Source: Planctomycetota bacterium (lineage in GTDB: Bacteria > Planctomycetota > Phycisphaerae > Phycisphaerales > UBA5793). From it: 64,000 nucleotides of DNA. A program made the translations under genes and the position numbers. Below the pieces are notes generated by a model. The model made no database searches, had not been told where the DNA came from, and worked only from the letters and a program-made list of their open reading frames with translations. Positions 20,227 through 28,928 of this stretch are shown piece after piece (position 1 is the first letter of the stretch; each line of letters begins with the position of its first letter). The stretch lies in NCBI GenBank assembly GCA_013112555.1, contig JABFGK010000002.1:372001-436000 (forward strand), written 5' to 3'.

Positions 20227-20272
20227 GATTTGACAGTGTACAAACACGCGCTATACTTGACATAGTCAAATC
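20227..20272 (+). promoter_or_regulatory. dps promoter with inverted-repeat operator
   Basis: TTGACA at 20230-20235 and TATACT at 20252-20257, spaced by 16 bases, form a near-consensus sigma-70 promoter. TTGACATAGTCAA at 20257-20269 is a perfect 5-3-5 palindrome overlapping the -10 end. In addition GATTTGAC (20227-20234) and GTCAAATC (20265-20272) are perfect 8-base inverted arms that enclose the whole promoter. The next-but-one gene encodes a Fur-family regulator, so these are plausible binding sites for it; that link is inferred. Confidence 0.65.
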
Positions 20273-20325
20273 AACGACACGCACTGATTTGCAACAGACA
20301 CACACACAAAAAAGGAGATGGAACA

Positions 20326-20814
20326 ATGACACCGATGACTACGACAACGCAACAGATGCCTGCTGCCCCGGTTCAGGGTGCTGATACTGTGGCCGGTCGC
20401 CTGCAGGCGGCTCTCGTCGAACTGGTCGACCTGTCGCTGATCGGCAAGCAGGCCCACTGGAATCTGACCGGGCCGAACTTCGCCTCGCTGCATGTCAAAC
20501 TCGACGAGATGGTCGATGAGTATCGTGCCTGGGGCGATGAGGTGGCTGAGCGCATGCTGGCGCTGGGTGTGCCGGCTGACGGCCGAGCAGCCACGGTCAC
20601 CGAATCCAGCCCTGCTGCCGGCTTCAGAGAAGGCCTGATCGCGGACACGGAAGTGCTCGAGTGGTTTGCGAGCAACTTGCGCGAGACCGCCGGCCGCTTC
20701 CGCGAACACATCGCAGGCGTTTCTGACAACGATCCGATCAGTGAGGACCTTCTCATCGGGATCGTGCAGGGCATTGAGATGCAGCAGTGGATGATCCGTT
20801 CACAGATCGGGTAA
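20326..20814 (+). CDS. dps: Dps family ferritin-like protein
   Basis: This 162-residue protein forms a dodecameric mini-ferritin that oxidises Fe(II), using peroxide, and can shield DNA. The intersubunit ferroxidase ligands are in place: His44, His56, Asp71 and Glu75, with the family signature KQAHWNLTGPNF. A polar N-terminal extension of about 20 residues lacks the Lys cluster used by E. coli Dps for DNA binding. AAAGGAGA precedes the ATG. It sits 13 bp upstream of a Fur-family regulator gene, behind a strong promoter with inverted repeats, so oxidative or iron stress control is likely. Confidence 0.93.
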   Translation: MTPMTTTTQQMPAAPVQGADTVAGRLQAALVELVDLSLIGKQAHWNLTGPNFASLHVKLDEMVDEYRAWGDEVAERMLALGVPADGRAATVTESSPAAGFREGLIADTEVLEWFASNLRETAGRFREHIAGVSDNDPISEDLLIGIVQGIEMQQWMIRSQIG

Positions 20815-20827
20815 CAGAAGGTGTTGC

Positions 20828-21268
20828 ATGACTGATCATCAAGACACCTTGCCGGTTCGTATTCGCAAGGCGGGGCTGCGGGTGACCCAGCCTCGTCTTG
20901 CGGTGCTGCGCGCGTTGCACGATTCGCCCGGGCATTTTTCGGTCGATCAGATCGTGGAACTCGTGGCAGCGAGCGGGCATCGATATCCACGGATGACCGT
21001 GTACAACGTGGTTGATCAACTCTGTCACGCCGGGGTGCTGATGCGGGCTGATGCCGGGCCGGGCCGGGCACTGTACGAGATCGACAACGGCTGGCATCAC
21101 CATTTCATCTGTCGAGCATGCGGCACGGTGCAGGACGTGCCGTGTGTCATGGGATACAAGCCGTGTTTACACCCGGACGTGGAGACACTGGGCACCATCG
21201 ACGAGGCCCAGATTATCTTCCGTGGTATCTGCAACCATTGCTGCCGTCAGGAGCAGGGCAGCGCCTGA
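20828..21268 (+). CDS. Fur family transcriptional regulator (PerR-like)
   Basis: The 146-residue protein has an N-terminal winged helix (RVTQPRLAVLRALHDSPGHFS, then RMTVYNVVDQLCHAGVL) and a C-terminal metal-binding dimerisation domain. Structural zinc ligands are Cys95/Cys98 (CRAC) and Cys135/Cys138 (CNHC), with a His cluster GWHHHF at 88-93. It probably senses peroxide (PerR) or iron (Fur); the pairing with dps in one operon favours a peroxide sensor. It likely represses its own operon through the inverted repeats at 20227-20272. This assignment between PerR and Fur is an inference from context. Confidence 0.88.
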   Translation: MTDHQDTLPVRIRKAGLRVTQPRLAVLRALHDSPGHFSVDQIVELVAASGHRYPRMTVYNVVDQLCHAGVLMRADAGPGRALYEIDNGWHHHFICRACGTVQDVPCVMGYKPCLHPDVETLGTIDEAQIIFRGICNHCCRQEQGSA

Positions 21269-21276
21269 AGACCAGT

Positions 21277-22341
21277 TCACTCCAGGCCGAGGCGTCTGCG
21301 CTTGGCCTCCCACTCACGCTGTTCGCGTTTGTTATTGCCGGCAATCTCGGTGCGCCCTTGGCGCAGCGCCTCGATTTCAAGGCGAGTCAGGTGCATTGAT
21401 TCGAGGCGATAGTCCTGGAACGCTTCCATGGTGATGGGGCAGATCGGCTCAAGCAGGCCGAACATCGCATAGGCATAGTCGCGGATCTCAGCCTGGGCGT
21501 GTTCGTCCATGCGCAGCGAGAGGAAGTGCAGAATATTGTGCAGATCGCACTTCCAGTACCACTCGGTATAGACGCTCACCGGCAGGCCGCAGCGGGCCAG
21601 TTCGCGGGCGACGCCCTGGTCGGCGAGTTTCTCATACTCGTTGTACAGCGCTTCGGCTTTGTCGAGGTATTCAAGAAACTGCTCGGCGGTGCCGGTCTCG
21701 ATCGGTTCCTTGCCGCCCTGGCGATTCGACATGGACTGTTGTCGGACGTTCTCGGCGGTCGGGTGGTAGAAGCGGTCGCGGATGACAGAGTATCGGCCTG
21801 AGTATTCGTTCACGCTGGCCGTTCGGTGGCGGATCCATTGGCGGGCCACGAAGATGGGCATGGAGACGTGGAACTTGAACTCGACCATTTCGAAGGGGGT
21901 GGTATGGCGATGACGGAGCAGATAGCGGATCAAGCCGCGGTCCTCGTTGATGCGTTTGGTCCCCTGCCCGTAGGAGACGCGGGCCGCCTGGACGATGGCC
22001 CCGTCGGCCCCGATGGGTGGTGGTGAGTCATCATCGGATGAAGCGGCCGGCACGAGGCGTGGCATGCAGTCGATGAGGGCAATGAAGCCGTGCTCGTGTA
22101 TGGGGACTTCCCAGCGATTCGCCCCGCGCATGACATCGACCATAGGGGTATCAGGGGTGCTGGTGTTGGTGGCATCGCGAACCATGCGGACCGGAGTCGG
22201 CCCAGAAGCATGTGGGAGTGTAACGGTCAACTCCGGGGCCGGGTCGGGCTCCGTGCACTGGACTTCGACGGGCGGCTGCTTGATGGCTGGGGTTCGGGCT
22301 GACGTCGGGGCGGAATTGGCTGCATGGGGCTGACTGGTCAC
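21277..22341 (-). CDS. thyX: FAD-dependent thymidylate synthase
   Basis: ThyX methylates dUMP to dTMP using methylene-tetrahydrofolate, FAD and NADPH. The ThyX motif RHRTASVNEYS is intact, with QWIRHR before it and SGRYSVI after, and the downstream YTEWYWKCDLHNILHFLSLR and EMAQ-like DEHAQAEIRDYA segments match the family. A Pro/Ala/Thr-rich N-terminal extension of roughly 70 residues precedes the core. I place the start at GTG 22341, which has GAAAGG upstream and keeps coding-like third positions; ATGs at 22185 and 22143 would give a family-standard length. Its 3' end is 8 bp from the fur-type gene. Confidence 0.9.
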   Translation of the reverse strand: MTSQPHAANSAPTSARTPAIKQPPVEVQCTEPDPAPELTVTLPHASGPTPVRMVRDATNTSTPDTPMVDVMRGANRWEVPIHEHGFIALIDCMPRLVPAASSDDDSPPPIGADGAIVQAARVSYGQGTKRINEDRGLIRYLLRHRHTTPFEMVEFKFHVSMPIFVARQWIRHRTASVNEYSGRYSVIRDRFYHPTAENVRQQSMSNRQGGKEPIETGTAEQFLEYLDKAEALYNEYEKLADQGVARELARCGLPVSVYTEWYWKCDLHNILHFLSLRMDEHAQAEIRDYAYAMFGLLEPICPITMEAFQDYRLESMHLTRLEIEALRQGRTEIAGNNKREQREWEAKRRRLGLE

Positions 22342-22598
22342 GACAGGGTGGCCTTTCGGAACGACTTGGGAGCATGGTTGGACTGGTCGGTGCAGCCGAG
22401 TGAACACGGATCAGCCGCACCATGCACTGACGGTCCATCATAGACAAACAGCAGGCCGGCCGCAGGGGGGGCAGAGTGCGGTTTGGCAGCCGATTCCGGA
22501 CGGCAGAGGCCGGGGGATTGGGCCGATGTGGATGCCGGGTGCCGGTGCCCTATACTGAGGGGCTTTCCGGCCGACCGTGTGGCCTGTCAGCATGTTTC

Positions 22599-22673
22599 CG
22601 GGGTGTAGCGCAGCTTGGTTAGCGCGTCTGACTGGGGGTCAGAAGGTCGCAGGTTCAAATCCTGTCACCCCGA
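22599..22673 (+). tRNA. tRNA-Pro(GGG)
   Basis: All arms fold: acceptor CGGGGTG/CACCCCG, D stem GCGC/GCGC, anticodon stem TCTGA/TCAGA with loop CTGGGGG, T stem GCAGG/CCTGT with loop TTCAAAT. The anticodon is GGG at 22634-22636, reading CCC proline codons. No 3' CCA is encoded. The 3' half is repeated at 30888-30930, which marks this gene as an integration site. Confidence 0.96.
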
Positions 22674-22674
22674 T
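22632..22674 (+). repeat. left attachment site within tRNA-Pro
   Basis: These 43 bases from the anticodon loop to just past the tRNA 3' end match 30888-30930 in the same orientation at 41 of 43 positions. The two differences fall in the anticodon stem and the T loop. Direct repeats of a tRNA 3' half at both ends of an island are the usual product of tyrosine-recombinase integration. Confidence 0.8.
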
Positions 22675-22681
22675 TCAGTGA

Positions 22682-22709
22682 AAGGTCATGCCACCAGGCA
22701 TGGCCTTTT
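22682..22709 (+). terminator. intrinsic terminator after tRNA-Pro
   Basis: AAGGTCATGCC pairs with GGCATGGCCTT (one G-T pair) around an ACCA loop and is followed by TTTT. It would end the tRNA transcript at the start of the island. Confidence 0.75.
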
Positions 22710-22739
22710 GCTGTGTCTGGTGTCATGTACTGAAACTGC

Positions 22740-23238
22740 GACGGCAGCGGTGAAGGACTTCATGGCAAGGCTGTCGGACGAGCAGAAAGCCGAACTCAAG
22801 CAGTGGCGCGACGATCACAGTTGGCATCCGCATCAACTCCGGCACTTGGCCGCGACCCGGCTGGCTAAGGAGTTTGGCGGCGAGACGAGCCGGATCGTGC
22901 TGGGGCACACATCGGGGGCCATCACCGAGTCGTATATCGACAGAAACCAGACGATCGCCGACGCCTTCAAGCCGTTCGTGGGGATTGATATCGCAGACGT
23001 GTCAACAATCTTTGAGTACGACGGCACAACCGAGTCCCAGTACTCGATCACGTCAGGCGAGATCCGGGATGTGAATGAGAATGGTTGCGCTGTCGGTTCA
23101 GTCACTCTGAGTGATGGTTCAACTCGGCGTTTCTCTTCGTTCCACCTAATTGTCCTGGGACAGAGTGTATTGATCCGACCATCAGGATCCTCCTGCTTGA
23201 AATCCCTGGAGGGGCTGAAGAGGCCGTCGCGTACCTGA
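22740..23238 (+). pseudogene. tyrosine recombinase, C-terminal remnant
   Basis: The frame encodes the C-terminal catalytic part of a phage-type integrase: HPHQLRHLAATRLA (His and Arg of the HxxR box), IVLGHTSGAITESY with the second His and the nucleophilic Tyr, then a tail of unrelated-looking sequence. The N-terminal arm-binding and core-binding domains, and the first catalytic Arg, are absent; an ATG at 22762 could start only the fragment. Its position directly after the tRNA and att site fits an island integrase. It is unlikely to be active. From about residue 75 of the fragment onward the sequence no longer looks like integrase and may be joined debris. Confidence 0.75.
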
Positions 23239-23562
23239 AGAAGTTCCCGCCGGTGACGGTGGCCCAGGCCGGCGGGCAACTAATAGATCACATCTGGAAC
23301 GGGATCATGCGGATCCCCTTTTTCAGGAAGACCTATCAGCGGCCTGTGACAGGGCTATTCATCTCGCCTGATTTCTATTGACACGCGTTCCGTATCTCCT
23401 TATCCTATAAGCATCTACGCAGTGCTTTGGTGCCGCACTACCCCGGCGTATTCGGATCTTGTACTGTGGTTTTTTCCAGAATGGTCACAGAAGTGGCCTT
23501 TTTCTGCGTGACTTGAGTCGTCCTTTTCGCATTTCTCCTGTGTACGTGAAAGAGGAAACGTG
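23239..23562 (+). other. intergenic stretch with a leftover coding frame
   Basis: The only coding-like signal is a frame without a good start that runs to a stop at 23381 and reads LLEIPGGAEEAVAYLKKF then QLIDHIWNGIMRIPFFRK. It begins in a different frame from the integrase remnant and overlaps its 3' end. It looks like a decayed gene end. After 23381 there is AT-richer DNA leading to the S74 gene, with AGAGGA before its ATG. Confidence 0.4.
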
Positions 23563-26379
23563 ATGTTGATCCCCATACCAGTGTCATTACAGGCAGAAGT
23601 GCTCTTGGAACGTGTTGTCAGGACATGTCAGCGATACGCTGCTGCTGTTCTTTCCGGCACATTGATGAGTGCTGTGTTCTTACCCACGGCATGGGGGCAG
23701 GAATCATCCGGCCCTGACAATGCCGAGCGGAGCGAGCAACCCGACACTTCGTTTACGTACCGCGGCCAGCTCCTGCGGCACGGTGCACCCATGAGCGATC
23801 TGGTCGACTTCGAACTCACGCTGTGGGATACGGCTGAGGACGGCAACCAGATCGGCCAACCGCAATGGGTGATCGGGCACTACGTCATTGATGGTCTGTT
23901 CTCACTGACACTCGACTTCGGCCCGGATGCGTTCGGTACCGAGCCGCGCTGGCTGGAGATCACGGTGCTGTCGTCGGCTGATACGGAGCCAGTGACGCTG
24001 GCACCGCGTCAGCGTATCGCCGCCACGCCATTGGCGCTGTATGCGTTGAACTCACCCCAGACGCCAAACGTCGGTGACGCTCAGATGATTCGCAGTGGTA
24101 ATGACAGCGCATCCGGTGCAACAAGAGAATCCGGAATCACCGGCGCACCCGGCCGCGATGGCCGCAACGGGCGTCTGATTCATGACGGGGTCCGTGGCGG
24201 TGATGACCAGCTGCAGGATCCTACGGCTGATCCGCTATGGAACGAAAACGGCAGTGATATCTACTTCGATACCGGCAATGTCGGCATCGGAACGAACACG
24301 CCGAGTAATCCCTTGCAGGTTGAGAATGCAAACGCCAACGGTACCGCCATCGTCGGCTGGGCTCGCAGTTCCGGCTCGAACACCGGCGTGTATGGCCTGG
24401 CCAGCGGCGGCAGCGGCACCGGCGTCTATGGGCTGGCCAAAGCGACCTCCAACACCACCACTTTCGGCGGCCGCTTCGAGAGTCGCTCCAACGTCGGGCG
24501 TGGTGTATTCGGGATTGCCTCGGCGCATGCAAGTACCCCCACCTACGGCGGGTGGTTCCAGAGCAACTCCAGCAAAGGCAGAGGCATTCAGGGCTTTGCC
24601 AGCAGTGCGACCGGCAAGACCTATGGTGGGTTGTTCCAGAGTAACAGTGACCAGGGATATGGTCTGTATGCCTATGCGGGTGCCAACACCGGCACCAATT
24701 ATGCGCTGTATGCAAAGACCAGGAGCCCCGATGGATATGCCGGCTTCTTTGCCGGCGGGCGCAACTACTTCCAGGGCAATGTGGGTATCGGCACAACCAA
24801 CCCGGCCGTGCCACTGCACACCACCGGTGCCGTCACGTTTGAATCGGGCTGGCGTCTTGAGCCGACGGCTGGGAGCCCCAATCTGATTGGTGGCCACGTC
24901 AGCAACTCGGTGGAAGATGGGCTCGAGGGAGTGACTATAGCGGGCGGAGGTTATCAGGGCACTGCAAACACTGTTACAGACTACGGTGATTACGGGACGA
25001 TCGGCGGCGGGTACGACAACCATGTGTCAGGTTATGCTGCCTCGGTGTCAGGTGGCAGTACAAACACGGCAAGTAGCAGATTCTCCACGGTGTCAGGCGG
25101 CAGTGCAAACACGGCAGACGGCCTCGAGTCCACGGTGTCGGGCGGCTCCTCCAATCATGCTGAGGGTGCCTATGCGGTGGTATCCGGCGGTAGCGCCAAT
25201 GTAGCGAATGGCCTGACCTCGACGGTGGCGGGCGGCTGGTTAAATGCGACATCTGCTGACTGGTCCACGGTATCAGGCGGCTGGGGGAACGCGGCGACTT
25301 ACGACGGTTCCACGGTATCAGGCGGGTATAGAAATGAGGCGAGTGACCTTTACTCCACGGTATCCGGCGGCTCTACAAACGTGGCGAGCGGCCCTTACTC
25401 CACGGCATCAGGCGGTAGCGGCAATGCGGCGAGCCGCAGTTACTCCACGGCATCAGGCGGCCGCCAGAATACAGCGAGTGGCGACAAGTCCACCGTGTCA
25501 GGCGGCGCTTCAAATGCGGCGAGTGACCTTTACTCCACGGTATCCGGCGGCTCTACAAACGTGGCGAGTGGCGAGTATGCCACGGTATCAGGCGGGTATA
25601 GAAATGAGGCGAGTGACCAATTCTCCACGGTATCCGGCGGCTCTGACAACACGGCGAGTGGCGGTTTCTCCACGGTGTCAGGCGGCCGAAAGAATGCGGC
25701 GAGTGGCACTTACTCCACGGTGTCGGGCGGCTCATACAACACGGCGAGCGGCTCCAATTCCACGGTGGCGGGCGGCCTGGAAAACTCCGCCGTTGGTCCT
25801 GCCAGCTTTGCCGCGGGAACCAGAGCAAAGGCAATTCATGATGGGACATTCGTGTGGGGTGATCACAGCAGCCAATCTGATGTAGAGTCATCGCGAACAT
25901 ATGAGTGGACCATCCGTTCAACAGGTGGTGTGCGGTTCTTCACCAGTATTGATCTATCAACCGGTGCAACGCTGGCACCTGGCGGCAGCAGCTGGTCCGC
26001 GGTGAGCGATCGGAATCGAAAAGAGCATTTCGAACCGCTTGATTCGCGCGAAGTCTTGCGCAAGGTCAGCGCCATCCCCATGACCACCTGGAACTACAAG
26101 TCACAGGACCCCTCGATCCGCCACATGGGACCGATGGCCCAGGACTTCTCGGCCGCCTTCGGATTGGGTGCCGATGAGTTACGTATTAACACGATCGACG
26201 CTGACGGTGTCGCCCTGGCAGCCATCCAGGGACTACACAGTCTGGTTGTAGAGCAGGAATCGATAATCGATGCGCAGGCAGACAGAATCGACTCACTTGA
26301 AGATCGCCTTGAGATACTTGAGAAACAACTGAACTTGCCGGCCATCCAAAGCAACAGCATTCCTGGAGGTGCACGATGA
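23563..26379 (+). CDS. exported fibre-like protein with S74 chaperone domain
   Basis: The 938-residue protein has a signal peptide (RYAAAVLSGTLMSAVFLPTAWGQ), an N-terminal beta domain (about 55-165, SFTYRGQLLRHGAPM to RIAATPLALYAL) also seen in tail-fibre-like proteins, a Gly/Thr/Asn-rich middle (about 240-420), then 18 repeats of 15 residues with consensus SGGxxNxASGxxSTV (about 481-750), similar to YadA-type head repeats. It ends in a peptidase S74 intramolecular chaperone domain (DRNRKEHFEPLDS, MGPMAQDFSAAFGLG; about 815-895) and a coiled coil. In known S74 proteins the domain drives trimer folding and then cleaves itself off. A trimeric surface fibre is inferred. AGAGGA precedes the ATG. 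Confidence 0.8.
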   Translation: MLIPIPVSLQAEVLLERVVRTCQRYAAAVLSGTLMSAVFLPTAWGQESSGPDNAERSEQPDTSFTYRGQLLRHGAPMSDLVDFELTLWDTAEDGNQIGQPQWVIGHYVIDGLFSLTLDFGPDAFGTEPRWLEITVLSSADTEPVTLAPRQRIAATPLALYALNSPQTPNVGDAQMIRSGNDSASGATRESGITGAPGRDGRNGRLIHDGVRGGDDQLQDPTADPLWNENGSDIYFDTGNVGIGTNTPSNPLQVENANANGTAIVGWARSSGSNTGVYGLASGGSGTGVYGLAKATSNTTTFGGRFESRSNVGRGVFGIASAHASTPTYGGWFQSNSSKGRGIQGFASSATGKTYGGLFQSNSDQGYGLYAYAGANTGTNYALYAKTRSPDGYAGFFAGGRNYFQGNVGIGTTNPAVPLHTTGAVTFESGWRLEPTAGSPNLIGGHVSNSVEDGLEGVTIAGGGYQGTANTVTDYGDYGTIGGGYDNHVSGYAASVSGGSTNTASSRFSTVSGGSANTADGLESTVSGGSSNHAEGAYAVVSGGSANVANGLTSTVAGGWLNATSADWSTVSGGWGNAATYDGSTVSGGYRNEASDLYSTVSGGSTNVASGPYSTASGGSGNAASRSYSTASGGRQNTASGDKSTVSGGASNAASDLYSTVSGGSTNVASGEYATVSGGYRNEASDQFSTVSGGSDNTASGGFSTVSGGRKNAASGTYSTVSGGSYNTASGSNSTVAGGLENSAVGPASFAAGTRAKAIHDGTFVWGDHSSQSDVESSRTYEWTIRSTGGVRFFTSIDLSTGATLAPGGSSWSAVSDRNRKEHFEPLDSREVLRKVSAIPMTTWNYKSQDPSIRHMGPMAQDFSAAFGLGADELRINTIDADGVALAAIQGLHSLVVEQESIIDAQADRIDSLEDRLEILEKQLNLPAIQSNSIPGGAR
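25005..25810 (+). repeat. 45-bp tandem repeats encoding fibre head repeats
   Basis: About 18 tandem units of 45 bp, each starting near 'tccacggtatcaggcggc'. Units at 25313-25390 and 25500-25620 contain long identical stretches, showing recent block duplication inside the array. Repeat number is therefore likely to vary. Confidence 0.85.
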
Positions 26380-27008
26380 ATCAGATTGGCCCATCGAAAT
26401 TGAATCGTATGACCATCGCAGCGGCAGTCGTTGCGTTCATGACTGCGGGCGTCTCGGGATTTGCACCCACACCCTCCGTGCCTCCGCTGAGTGGCAACAG
26501 CGACTCTCTGTATCACCTCGGCTGGTCTGAAATGACAACCGGCTCCGAGATGTGGTCCGAAGGAGGCAATTACCTTGTTTCCGGGGAAGTAGTGTTCGCA
26601 GATCAGACGGTATTGTCCGGCGGCGCCTATCAGCTCCTGCCCGGCTCAGGATCGCAGGTGCCAGGTCCCCCGATCGAGTTGTTAACCGGGAACCTCTATC
26701 TCAGAACACCCGCTCCGTCACGCGCCGGCATCATCAGTACCTTTGCCGTGCACGGCGCGACCCCTGAGTCAGAGATTGTTTTCACCTGTAGCAATCGGCG
26801 TGGGCTTACGGAGTTGAACCAGTGCACCGGGGTGGCGGTAGACCTTAGCGAGCCACAGATTATGGAGGTCGTGCGCGCAGACGTAAATGGCATCGCCCGG
26901 CTTTCCAAGATCATGCCGGCCACTGAATCTCCCCGACCCATCATCTTCCAGGCACTTGAGGCCTCATCCTGTCGCGTGAGTAATCCGGTTGTGTGTACGT
27001 TTGAGTGA
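26376..27008 (+). CDS. small exported protein coupled to the fibre gene
   Basis: This 210-residue protein starts at an ATG that overlaps the stop of the fibre gene (ATGA), so the two are translationally coupled and expressed in fixed proportion. It has a signal peptide (MTIAAAVVAFMTAGVSG, with basic residues before it) and a beta-rich mature domain with LYHLGWSEMTTGSEMW, GGNYLVSGEVVF and NLYLRTPAPSRAGIISTF. Three Cys pairs (FTCSNRRG, NQCTG, SSCRVSNPVVC) may form disulfides. I do not recognise the family. A role as anchor, secretion partner or cap of the fibre is an inference from coupling only. Confidence 0.7.
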   Translation: MNQIGPSKLNRMTIAAAVVAFMTAGVSGFAPTPSVPPLSGNSDSLYHLGWSEMTTGSEMWSEGGNYLVSGEVVFADQTVLSGGAYQLLPGSGSQVPGPPIELLTGNLYLRTPAPSRAGIISTFAVHGATPESEIVFTCSNRRGLTELNQCTGVAVDLSEPQIMEVVRADVNGIARLSKIMPATESPRPIIFQALEASSCRVSNPVVCTFE

Positions 27009-27340
27009 TGCCGTTGGAGCTCCAACCATGCCTGCAGACGGTGCAGCCGGAGACTGGTTTGGTGTGTCAGTATCATCCTCTGGTGAAGGAGCATGCAAGT
27101 TCATCAATGTGCTGCGGAAATGTGAAGCGGTGGCCCGGCATGCCGGCGAATCCGATGCGACGTATGACCACCTTATCGAACATCCCTTCCCCATAGGGCA
27201 GGACAATGGGCAACGCTTTCCCAAGCATTACTTGTCAACCCAAGGTGGTCCCCATTTACCTGCGCACACTGGTCCCTCTGCTGCGTGCGCAATTACACTC
27301 CTGCCTATACTGCGGCAGGACCCGGAACAGGATTACTGCA
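27009..27340 (+). other. intergenic stretch in the island
   Basis: No convincing gene lies between the small exported protein and the first FGE-like gene. The frame that starts at 27206 runs through into the FGE-like gene, but its first 45 codons do not look coding. No clear promoter or terminator was seen. Confidence 0.4.
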
Positions 27341-28837
27341 TTGAAACTAGCCACTCTTGTACTAACAGTCGTGTCCGCTCTGCTGATCGCCAGTTGCCGC
27401 GAAGCCGCACAGGGGCAGAATGAACCCGGCAGCATTCCCGTAGTACTCGACCTGGAGCGACCCAGCGACACCGACATCCTCATGTTGCGCAACGGGGACA
27501 ATCTGACGGGGACGGTGCTCAACGAGAGTTTCAGCATCTGCACGTCCTATGCCCAGATCACACTGAATAGCCCCCTGATCGCCGGCATCGACCTGGACGG
27601 TGGGGCCGACAACATCGAAGCCATCGTGACGGTGAACAACAACCGCTTCAGCGGCTTCATTGACGATCCCGTCTTCGTCTTCAAACTCCAGGGTGGGGCC
27701 CGCATTGAGGTCCGCCGCGAGAAGGTGCTCAAGGTCGTCTTCCGCGTACGCGACAAGGAGCGAAAAGGACTTCACCGGCGGCAGTTCTTCGTGTTGAAGA
27801 ACGGCGACTACTTCAGCGGTAAGGTTCTTAATGAGGCAGTGCAGGTCGCCACAACCTATGCGCAGATTCCCGTGTCGGTTGCCGACGTGGAGCGCGTGGT
27901 CTTCATCGGAGGCAGGAAGCCGCTGACCACCATCACACTACTCAACGGGGATAAGGTGCAGGGCGTGCTGAGTACGGAAGACATCGAGGTCGATCTTGAT
28001 GTCGGCGGGCGTATCAAGGTGTACCAGGACCGAATCGACACGATGTATTGTATTGTGGGCTACGTGCCGGACGACATTCCCTGCGGCATGCCATTTGTCA
28101 GTGGTCAGCAGGTTGTGCTGGACCTGGGGAATGACGTCAAGATGACGTTTGCCCTGATCCCTCCCGGCGAGTTCGTGATGGGTTCGCCTGCCAGTGAATT
28201 GGGGCGCTATGATAATGAGGGGCCGCAACACCAGGTGACGCTCACGAAGCCATATTACATGGGCATCACTGAGGTGACGCAGGCCCAGTACCAGATCATC
28301 ATGGGTAACAACCCGAGCAAGTTCGCCGGTTCCGACCTCCCCGTCGAGCACGTCTCGTGGAATGATGCGGCGGAGTTCTGCGTGGCCCTGTCGGACATGA
28401 CCGGGAGAATCGTCCGCCTGCCGACAGAAGCGGAGTGGGAATACGCATGTCGTGCGGGAACGACCACACGGTTCGGTTTCGGTGACTCCGATTCGCAGTT
28501 GAGCCAGTACGAATGGTACAAGGACAACAGCGGAGGTCAGACGCATCCAGTCGGACAGAAATCGCCCAATCCCTTCGGTCTCTTCGATATGCATGGCAAT
28601 GTAATGGAGTGGTGCAATGATTGGCATGGTGAGTATTCGCAGGAAGCGGTGACAAACCCCACAGGCACGACTACTAAGACAAACCCCTCAGGCGCGACCG
28701 GTGGTTTTTATTGCATTGAGCGCGGCGGCAACTGGTACCTCGGTCCGGAGGTGTGCCGGTCCGCGTTTCGCGCCGGGGGCATTCCGGACTACCGGAGCAG
28801 CGGCACCGGATTCCGTGTTGTCCTGGACGTAAATTAA
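27341..28837 (+). CDS. FGE-like lipoprotein with four N-terminal beta repeats
   Basis: Starting at TTG 27341 the protein has a lipoprotein signal (KLATLVLTVVSALLIASC). Residues about 37-240 form four repeats of 45-50 residues around a LxNGDxxxGxVLNE core (LMLRNGDNLTGTVLNE, VTVNNNRFSGF, FVLKNGDYFSGKVLNE, ITLLNGDKVQGVL). Residues about 266-498 are a formylglycine-generating-enzyme/SUMF1-type domain: PPGEFVMGSPASE, YYMGITEVTQAQY, RIVRLPTEAEWEYACRAG, FGLFDMHGNVMEWC, and RGGNWYLGPEVCRSAFR to GFRVV. Many bacterial members of this fold have no sulfatase-activating role. Total length is 498. It is a close paralogue of the next gene. Confidence 0.82.
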   Translation: MKLATLVLTVVSALLIASCREAAQGQNEPGSIPVVLDLERPSDTDILMLRNGDNLTGTVLNESFSICTSYAQITLNSPLIAGIDLDGGADNIEAIVTVNNNRFSGFIDDPVFVFKLQGGARIEVRREKVLKVVFRVRDKERKGLHRRQFFVLKNGDYFSGKVLNEAVQVATTYAQIPVSVADVERVVFIGGRKPLTTITLLNGDKVQGVLSTEDIEVDLDVGGRIKVYQDRIDTMYCIVGYVPDDIPCGMPFVSGQQVVLDLGNDVKMTFALIPPGEFVMGSPASELGRYDNEGPQHQVTLTKPYYMGITEVTQAQYQIIMGNNPSKFAGSDLPVEHVSWNDAAEFCVALSDMTGRIVRLPTEAEWEYACRAGTTTRFGFGDSDSQLSQYEWYKDNSGGQTHPVGQKSPNPFGLFDMHGNVMEWCNDWHGEYSQEAVTNPTGTTTKTNPSGATGGFYCIERGGNWYLGPEVCRSAFRAGGIPDYRSSGTGFRVVLDVN

Positions 28838-28928
28838 GTCTTTGCCTTCTATTGCGTGTGCCCTCTGCTCTTTCTTCATTTCCCTATGCCCTCACGAGCG
28901 CAGCGAGTGCGCCCAAAGAAGTCTAACT

